A stretch of 9,727 nt of DNA from an uncultured Clostridia bacterium. Lineage in GTDB: Bacteria; Bacillota; Clostridia; TANB77; CAG-508. Made by a program: the position numbers and the translations under genes. Positions 6,429 through 9,727 of this stretch are shown one piece after another; within the stretch, counting starts at the first letter, position 1, and every line of letters starts with the position of its first letter. Under the pieces are notes generated by a model that was not told the DNA's origin, searched no databases, and was given only the letters and a program-made list of their open reading frames with translations. The stretch is from positions 1-9,727 of the forward strand of contig CASTFX010000040.1 in the NCBI GenBank assembly GCA_949448405.1, written 5' to 3'.

Positions 6429-6572
6429 TTATAACATTGTTATTACTAGTATCTCTGCAATAGCTAAGCAGACTAATAGTACGAATTTTAGTATTATTGG
6501 TATTTCTTTACTAAATATAATAAATCCTGCTAATGCAAATATTAGTAGTGTTATTAATGTTCTTGCACCCAT
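6429..6572 (-). CDS. 47-residue membrane peptide, unknown function
   Basis: A small gene with ATG at 6570-6572, AAAGGAG nine bases upstream, and TAA at 6429-6431. The product is almost entirely hydrophobic. Residues about 4-20 (RTLITLLIFALAGFIIF) and 25-46 form two predicted membrane helices separated by a short SKEIP loop, giving a hairpin with a single Cys35. The good binding site, the clean spacing to the next gene (nine bases) and the perfect -10 box upstream argue that it is real rather than chance. It is the first gene of a two-gene unit with the membrane-anchored protein and may be its partner; that pairing is an inference from position. Confidence 0.75.
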   Translation of the reverse strand: MGARTLITLLIFALAGFIIFSKEIPIILKFVLLVCLAIAEILVITML

Positions 6573-6603
6573 AAATTTCTCCTTTGTATAGTTAATTTAT
6601 TTT

Positions 6604-6632
6604 ATTATATCAAACATCATTATTTTAATAAA
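6604..6632 (-). promoter_or_regulatory. Extended -10 promoter for the two-gene membrane protein unit
   Basis: TGATATAAT at 6604-6612 on the minus strand is identical to the scpB promoter core. A weak -35 (TTTATT, 6627-6632) lies 17 bases upstream. The predicted start is about 25 bases before the 47-residue gene. Confidence 0.5.
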
Positions 6633-6665
6633 TAGTTTTTTCGAATTTTGTCATACTTTGTTAAC

Positions 6666-7658
6666 TTATTTCTCTTTCCATTGGTATATAGCTAAATCCA
6701 CTTTACTATCAATTACTTTAATATGTTCTTTTTCTAATCTTTCCTTTTGTATTTCTTTCCCTCCAAATACAAAGGCTTCTGCAAGTTCGCCTTTGCTATT
6801 TAGTACTTTATAACATGGATATTTATCTCCGTCTGGATTTTTATGAAGTATACTTCCTACTACCCTTGCTAGCCCTTTATTTCCTAAATGTTCTGCAACT
6901 TGTTTATATGTTACTACTTTTCCTTTTGGTATAGTTAGTAAATAGTCATATACTTTTTGGGCTAATTCATTTCCTGAAATACCACATTTATTTCCAATTG
7001 ATAATTTATAACTATTGTCTATTAGTTCAAATATTTCATTATTATCTAATGAACCGTCTAGTTTTATTGTTATCCAGCTTTTTTTATTCATATGATATCC
7101 TGCAAAAATCTTATTGTTATCTATTATTTTTTCAATTTCTTCTTTTTGATATCTTAAATCTATAATTTCTATTATATTATCTGATTTAAGTCCTAACTTA
7201 TTTTGAGGAATAGTTAATAATACTCCATACCATTTGTTATTTTGTTTATTTCTCCAAATAGCATTATTGTCAAATTTTTCCCATAAATATTCTAGTTCAT
7301 CTTTATACTTTTTTCTTACATAATTTATAATCTCTTTAGCTTGATTACTTTTAAATGCTTCTTTTTCAGTACATTTACTTATTATATCTTCTATGATTTC
7401 TTCATATTCTTGTCTTATTTGTCCAACAAATTGACCTGTAGAATTTTCAACGTCTACAAGGAAAAATTCAGATTGATTTTCTAAATCTATTACCTTTGAG
7501 TATTTCTCTTTATCAGAAATTACTATTTCTACTTCAAATTGATTATCATATATTCGTTTTTTGTATGTATAGGTATTACCAATTTTGTTAAAACCGCTTT
7601 TTTGTAATTTTGTATAACTTATCTTTCTATCTTTTAATTCTTCATCTAGATTTTTCAT
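6666..7658 (-). CDS. Fusion of a YjbR/MmcQ-type domain to an MGMT-like alkyltransferase domain with a PCYK active site
   Basis: A 330-residue two-domain protein. Residues about 105-220 match the MmcQ/YjbR (DUF419) fold, with WEKFDNNAIWRN, WYGVLLTI, IIDLRY and AGYHMNKKSWITIKLDGSL; residues 1-100 are an N-terminal extension often seen with it. Residues about 228-325 match the DNA-binding and active-site domain of methylated-DNA-protein cysteine methyltransferases: IPKGKVVTYKQVAEHLG, ARVVGSILHKNPDG, YPCYKVLNSKGELAEAFVFGG. The methyl-accepting Cys282 is kept, but the usual PCHRV is PCYKV, so the histidine that activates the cysteine is Tyr283. Activity may therefore be weak, altered or absent; it could act as a lesion sensor like alkyltransferase-like proteins, which have lost the cysteine instead. 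The start ATG has only a modest AGGA site; a weak promoter may lie at about 7671-7699. Confidence 0.88.
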   Translation of the reverse strand: MKNLDEELKDRKISYTKLQKSGFNKIGNTYTYKKRIYDNQFEVEIVISDKEKYSKVIDLENQSEFFLVDVENSTGQFVGQIRQEYEEIIEDIISKCTEKEAFKSNQAKEIINYVRKKYKDELEYLWEKFDNNAIWRNKQNNKWYGVLLTIPQNKLGLKSDNIIEIIDLRYQKEEIEKIIDNNKIFAGYHMNKKSWITIKLDGSLDNNEIFELIDNSYKLSIGNKCGISGNELAQKVYDYLLTIPKGKVVTYKQVAEHLGNKGLARVVGSILHKNPDGDKYPCYKVLNSKGELAEAFVFGGKEIQKERLEKEHIKVIDSKVDLAIYQWKEK

Positions 7659-7705
7659 ATATTCCTATTTCCTATATTTTATATGATATTAGTTTGCAAT
7701 TTCAT

Positions 7706-8134
7706 TTAATCTATTCTCCATAATTGAAATTTACCTGTTATCTCATTTACCTCTTTTGTGTCTCCATAAATAATTGCTCCTAGATATTCTAACTTGTCAT
7801 TTTCCTTTGAACTAATTGAAGCTACTAATTCATCATCTGTTCTAGTATCTAACATATCTCTAGGATAGTCTACAACTAATAAATTTGGATTACATTTTGC
7901 CATATCTATAGTATTTTTTAATTTTCCTGCTTTAACTTTTGTTATTATAAATGGGAACCTACTTATTCCTAAATGTTCTACTCCTGATTTATCATTAATA
8001 ATTGGCTTTCCCATAATTTCAGCCTCTGAATATTTGCCAATAGATATTGCTAAATGTCCTATCACATTAAGTGCTACTGCTGGTTCAACATTTGACGCTA
8101 TAATTCCTACAATTTTTTTATCTTCATAATTCAT
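7706..8134 (-). CDS. DUF2000 family protein
   Basis: A 142-residue soluble protein matching the DUF2000 pattern, a family with a peptidyl-tRNA-hydrolase-II-like fold and no firmly known reaction. Support comes from KKIVGIIASNVEPAVALNVIGHLAISIGK at residues 6-34, then IMGKPIINDKSGVEHLGISRFPFIITKVKAGKLKNTIDMAK, and a C-terminal GAIIYGDTKEVNEITGKFQLWR strand pair. It has one cysteine and no membrane segment. AAAGGAG lies nine bases before the ATG but is buried in a perfect 13-bp stem formed with the end of the preceding 70-residue gene (8143-8180), so its translation probably depends on ribosomes finishing that gene. It is the last gene of the HIT, 70-residue, DUF2000 unit. Confidence 0.85.
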   Translation of the reverse strand: MNYEDKKIVGIIASNVEPAVALNVIGHLAISIGKYSEAEIMGKPIINDKSGVEHLGISRFPFIITKVKAGKLKNTIDMAKCNPNLLVVDYPRDMLDTRTDDELVASISSKENDKLEYLGAIIYGDTKEVNEITGKFQLWRID

Positions 8135-8142
8135 AATTTTTA

Positions 8143-8180
8143 ACTCCTTTATTAATCAAATTTTATTTTAATAAAGGAGT
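8143..8180 (-). promoter_or_regulatory. Hairpin that sequesters the ribosome binding site of the DUF2000 gene
   Basis: On the minus strand ACTCCTTTATTAA (8168-8180, the last codons of the 70-residue gene) pairs perfectly over 13 bases with TTAATAAAGGAGT (8143-8155), which contains the AAAGGAG of the next gene. The loop is 12 bases and holds the stop codon of the first gene. A ribosome completing the first gene would open the stem, a classic layout for translational coupling. It is not a terminator: the sequence after the stem is followed at once by the start codon. Confidence 0.65.
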
Positions 8181-8375
8181 AATTACATTTTCAAGCACTT
8201 CTATTTTTGCCCATAATTCTCCTCCATGCATTCTTCTTTGATATTTAAGCATTACATTTTCATGTAACCATATTAGGCTTCCTTCTATCGCGATTTCTGT
8301 AAGTCTCCATGAAGGTGCTTTATTTATTTGTGTTGAATTATACATTAATTGTCTTGCATTCTCTACTATATCCAT
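8163..8375 (-). CDS. 70-residue soluble protein, unknown function
   Basis: I do not recognise this protein. It is a compact, probably all-helical polypeptide (MDIVENARQLMYNST at the start, then SWRLTEIAIEGSLIWLHENVMLK, YQRRMHGGELWAKIEVL at the end) with no signal, no membrane helix and no cysteine. Two tryptophans and a RRMHGGELW patch stand out. It has the strong AGGAGGG binding site eight bases before its ATG, and lies 18 bases after the HIT gene stop, so it is the middle gene of a three-gene unit. Its last five codons form one strand of the hairpin covering the DUF2000 ribosome binding site. Confidence 0.8.
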   Translation of the reverse strand: MDIVENARQLMYNSTQINKAPSWRLTEIAIEGSLIWLHENVMLKYQRRMHGGELWAKIEVLENVITPLLK

Positions 8376-8393
8376 TTTTTGCCCTCCTAAATA

Positions 8394-8912
8394 TTATTCA
8401 TCAATGTAATTTTCTTTAAAATATTCTCTAATTCTGTCAATAACATTTAAGACTTCTTTTATATCATTTTCACTTGCATTTTCTTTTGCAAATTTAGATA
8501 TATCTCTTAAATATGTAATTCCTTTTCCAAATTTCTCTGCCATCCAATTATAATTTGGAAAAATCCATATATGAAAATGATTTGAGCGTTCTTCCTGTAC
8601 TAGGGTAATTTCTTTAGAAATTTCTAGTTCCTTTATAGCTTTTTCTGCATATAAAATGATATCTCCTATCTCATTTCTTTCTTCTTTGTTAAGTTCAGAA
8701 AATGAATTTATGTGTCTTTTTGTATTTATTATTAAAAAACCTGGTATGGGAATCTCAGGGTCTGCTCCTAGTAATACATATTTTCCATTATAAATAATTC
8801 CTCCAGGAATTTCCATTTCTTCTTTTGCGATAGCACATCCCATACAATCATAGTTCCATTCATTTCCCAAAAAATCAATTGCTGTTTTTGACTCTAATTT
8901 ATTTGACTTCAT
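8394..8912 (-). CDS. HIT (histidine triad) family protein with an HxHxW active site
   Basis: A 172-residue cytoplasmic HIT-superfamily protein; members hydrolyse or transfer nucleotidyl groups (dinucleoside polyphosphates, nucleoside phosphoramidates). It has an N-terminal CMGC (Cys23, Cys26; YDCMGCAIAKEE), the PGFLIINTKRHINSFSELNKEER strand-helix, and the active-site motif NHFHIWIFP, in which His112 and His114 are kept and the third triad position is Trp116. The remainder is a helical tail (YLRDISKFAKENASENDIKEVLNVIDRIREYF). The start ATG at 8910-8912 is preferred because GGAG lies six bases before it. An ATG at 8922-8924 would add four residues but has no binding site, since the GGAG overlaps that codon. 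It is the first gene of the unit with the 70-residue and DUF2000 genes. Confidence 0.88.
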   Translation of the reverse strand: MKSNKLESKTAIDFLGNEWNYDCMGCAIAKEEMEIPGGIIYNGKYVLLGADPEIPIPGFLIINTKRHINSFSELNKEERNEIGDIILYAEKAIKELEISKEITLVQEERSNHFHIWIFPNYNWMAEKFGKGITYLRDISKFAKENASENDIKEVLNVIDRIREYFKENYIDE

Positions 8913-8974
8913 CTCATACTCCATTAATTCTTTATTTTGTTATCCTATCAAAATTTAACTACTTATATTTTACT

Positions 8975-9003
8975 AATTTATGTTGAAAATCATGTTGTGT
9001 AAA
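8975..9003 (-). promoter_or_regulatory. Candidate promoter of the HIT gene unit
   Basis: TTTACA (8998-9003) and TAAATT (8975-8980) on the minus strand are separated by 17 bases, giving a leader of about 55 bases. The -35 box differs from consensus by one base; the -10 box is weaker. A second possible -10 (TATAAG) lies a little downstream. Confidence 0.35.
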
Positions 9004-9062
9004 TATTCTGCTAGTCTAGGCTACTTCTTTATCATATATAACATTGACCAATTTTTAGTAAA

Positions 9063-9098
9063 AAATCAAGATTTACATTTTCTTGTAAGTCTTGATTT
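9063..9098 (-). terminator. Intrinsic terminator of the tRNA-Gln transcript
   Basis: Arms AAATCAAGA (9063-9071) and TCTTGATTT (9090-9098) plus TTACA (9073-9077) and TGTAA (9084-9088) form a 14-bp stem with one mismatched position and a 6-base loop. On the minus strand it ends in a run of six T. It lies a few bases after the tRNA CCA end. Confidence 0.8.
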
Positions 9099-9101
9099 AG
9101 C

Positions 9102-9176
9102 TGGCTCGGGTGGTTAGATTCGAACTAACGAATGTCGGAGTCAGAGTCCGATGCCTTACCGCTTGGCGACACCCGA
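9102..9176 (-). tRNA. tRNA-Gln, anticodon CTG
   Basis: On the minus strand a full cloverleaf of 75 bases can be drawn. The acceptor strands TCGGGTG and CACCCGA are followed by discriminator G and an encoded CCA. The D arm is GCCAAGCGGTAAGGC. The anticodon stem TCGGA/TCCGA encloses loop CTCTGAC with anticodon CTG (reads CAG). The T arm is GTTAG TTCGAAT CTAAC. The start with T, the D arm and the CTGAC loop closely resemble bacterial tRNA-Gln. It is followed by a terminator and preceded by a duplicated piece of its own 5' end. Confidence 0.96.
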
Positions 9177-9207
9177 ATATTAAATTTTATGGTATACTTT
9201 TTGCATA

Positions 9208-9247
9208 CTGAGGTTGTAGCTCAGGCTTTGCCTTCGAACAACCTCAG
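9208..9247. repeat. Large perfect hairpin upstream of tRNA-Gln
   Basis: CTGAGGTTGT (9208-9217) and ACAACCTCAG (9238-9247) pair perfectly over 10 bases. Inside them AGGC (9223-9226) and GCCT (9230-9233) form a second stem with a TTT loop. The segment is clearly richer in GC than its surroundings. No T-run follows on either strand, so it is not an intrinsic terminator. It lies between the tRNA fragment and the intact tRNA in the predicted transcript. Confidence 0.6.
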
Positions 9248-9249
9248 CA

Positions 9250-9269
9250 GCTTGGCGACACCCGAATAT
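9250..9269 (-). repeat. Exact 20-base duplicate of the 5' end of tRNA-Gln
   Basis: Bases 9250-9269 are identical to 9161-9180, covering the 5' acceptor strand, the first D-stem strand and four bases of leader of the tRNA. After this the copy departs into the hairpin. It is a tRNA fragment, not a complete gene: no anticodon or T arm follows. Confidence 0.85.
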
Positions 9270-9274
9270 ATTAA

Positions 9275-9303
9275 TATATATATTTTATCACACATTTTTT
9301 CAA
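9275..9303 (-). promoter_or_regulatory. Candidate promoter of the tRNA-Gln transcript
   Basis: TTGAAA (9298-9303) and TATATA (9275-9280) on the minus strand are separated by 17 bases. The predicted start, near 9268, lies immediately before the duplicated tRNA 5' fragment, so fragment, hairpin and tRNA would all be on one precursor. Confidence 0.4.
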
Positions 9304-9339
9304 AGAGCAACACTCAAATTTTCCCCTTAAACATTTTTC

Positions 9340-9368
9340 TTGATTTTTTATGTTTTAAATGATATTAT
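9340..9368 (+). promoter_or_regulatory. Promoter of the HDIG-domain gene
   Basis: TTGATT (9340-9345) and TATTAT (9363-9368) are separated by exactly 17 bases, about 28 bases before the ATG, with AAAGGAG in between. Both boxes are good matches to the sigma-A consensus. Confidence 0.55.
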
Positions 9369-9395
9369 TATATGTAAGTTACAAAGGAGAAAAAT

Positions 9396-9727
9396 ATGTA
9401 TAAACAAGATATTGAATTTTATAGTCCAACTAATTTAAAAACTTATAATCTAGAACAGACTATGCGTTATCAACTTAATATACTTGAAAATTTAGATCCT
9501 TTTACTAAAAAGCATAGTGAAAATGTTGCAAATTTAACTTGTAGAATGTGTGAATATCTTCACGCAAATAAAACTTTCACAATTCATGCAACTATTTGTG
9601 CTTATCTTCACGATATCGGAAAAATCTTTATTCCCCCAGAAATCTTACATAAGCCTGAAGAATTAACTAATGAAGAATTTGAAGTAATGAAAACTCATAC
9701 CACTATTGGTTATAATATTTGTATGAT
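9396..9727 (+). CDS. HDIG / HD-GYP-type phosphohydrolase, N-terminal 110 residues (continues past window)
   Basis: The start ATG at 9396-9398 follows AAAGGAG and a good promoter. The visible part has the HD-GYP type arrangement: KKHSENVANLTCRM (His40), HDIGK at residues 72-76 (His72-Asp73), then IPPEILHKPEELTNEEFEVMKTHTTIGYNI with His101. That order is typical of cyclic-di-GMP phosphodiesterases of the HD-GYP class, but the diagnostic GYP segment lies beyond base 9727, so a simpler HDIG hydrolase cannot be excluded. No membrane or sensor domain precedes it; the HD core starts after only about 25 residues. GATATCGGAAAA in its HDIGK codons stays in frame, a useful contrast with the near-identical interrupted site in pflA. 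Confidence 0.85.
   Translation, partial: MYKQDIEFYSPTNLKTYNLEQTMRYQLNILENLDPFTKKHSENVANLTCRMCEYLHANKTFTIHATICAYLHDIGKIFIPPEILHKPEELTNEEFEVMKTHTTIGYNICM

Noticed and set aside
9208..9247. Intrinsic terminator upstream of the tRNA
   Set aside because: No T-run follows the stem on either strand.
9161..9269. Attachment-site repeats of an integrated element
   Set aside because: The repeat covers the tRNA 5' end, the distance is only 89 bases, and no integrase or cargo lies between the copies.
9132..9362. 76-codon open frame overlapping tRNA-Gln
   Set aside because: It covers the antisense of the tRNA and the hairpin, with no binding site.

Overview
The window is AT-rich bacterial DNA with clostridial-type genes. 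Every gene has a purine-rich ribosome binding site of the AGGAGG type, arginine is written almost only as AGA or CGT, and the gene set (oxygen-sensitive pyruvate formate-lyase with its activase, ScpB, GlmU, HD phosphohydrolases) fits an anaerobic member of the Bacillota, probably Clostridia. No phage, transposase, CRISPR or plasmid gene is visible. Except for the sequence oddities below it reads as a core chromosome segment.

Layout. Positions 1-2312 (+) hold the end of pflB, a 295-base gap filled by two long inverted-repeat structures, and pflA. A bidirectional terminator (2320-2357) separates this from a long leftward block. That block contains glmU, a small membrane-anchored protein, a dNTPase-like HD phosphohydrolase and scpB (5858 down to 2361). 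Next come a membrane-anchored 162-residue protein with a 47-residue membrane peptide (6572-5931), and a YjbR-MGMT fusion (7658-6666). The block starts with a three-gene set: HIT protein, unknown 70-residue protein, DUF2000 protein (8912-7706). Upstream is a leftward tRNA-Gln(CUG), preceded by a duplicated copy of its own 5' end and a large hairpin. The window closes with the start of a rightward HDIG/HD-GYP-type gene.

Working together. PflA installs the glycyl radical in PflB for anaerobic pyruvate cleavage to acetyl-CoA and formate. ScpB and the HD dNTPase are two bases apart and share a transcript. The DUF2000 gene has its ribosome binding site locked in a perfect 13-bp stem with the end of the gene before it, which suggests translational coupling.

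Most striking point. Two housekeeping genes, pflA and the HD phosphohydrolase, are each split by a +1 frame break. Both breaks lie exactly at an in-frame CGG codon followed by A. In both, skipping one base and reading GGA (Gly) restores a full-length, family-typical protein. By my manual scan these are the only two in-frame CGG codons among about 2,800 codons of the window. This suggests that CGG is an unassigned or starved codon in this organism and serves as a +1 recoding site. Clustered sequencing errors or real mutations remain the alternatives.
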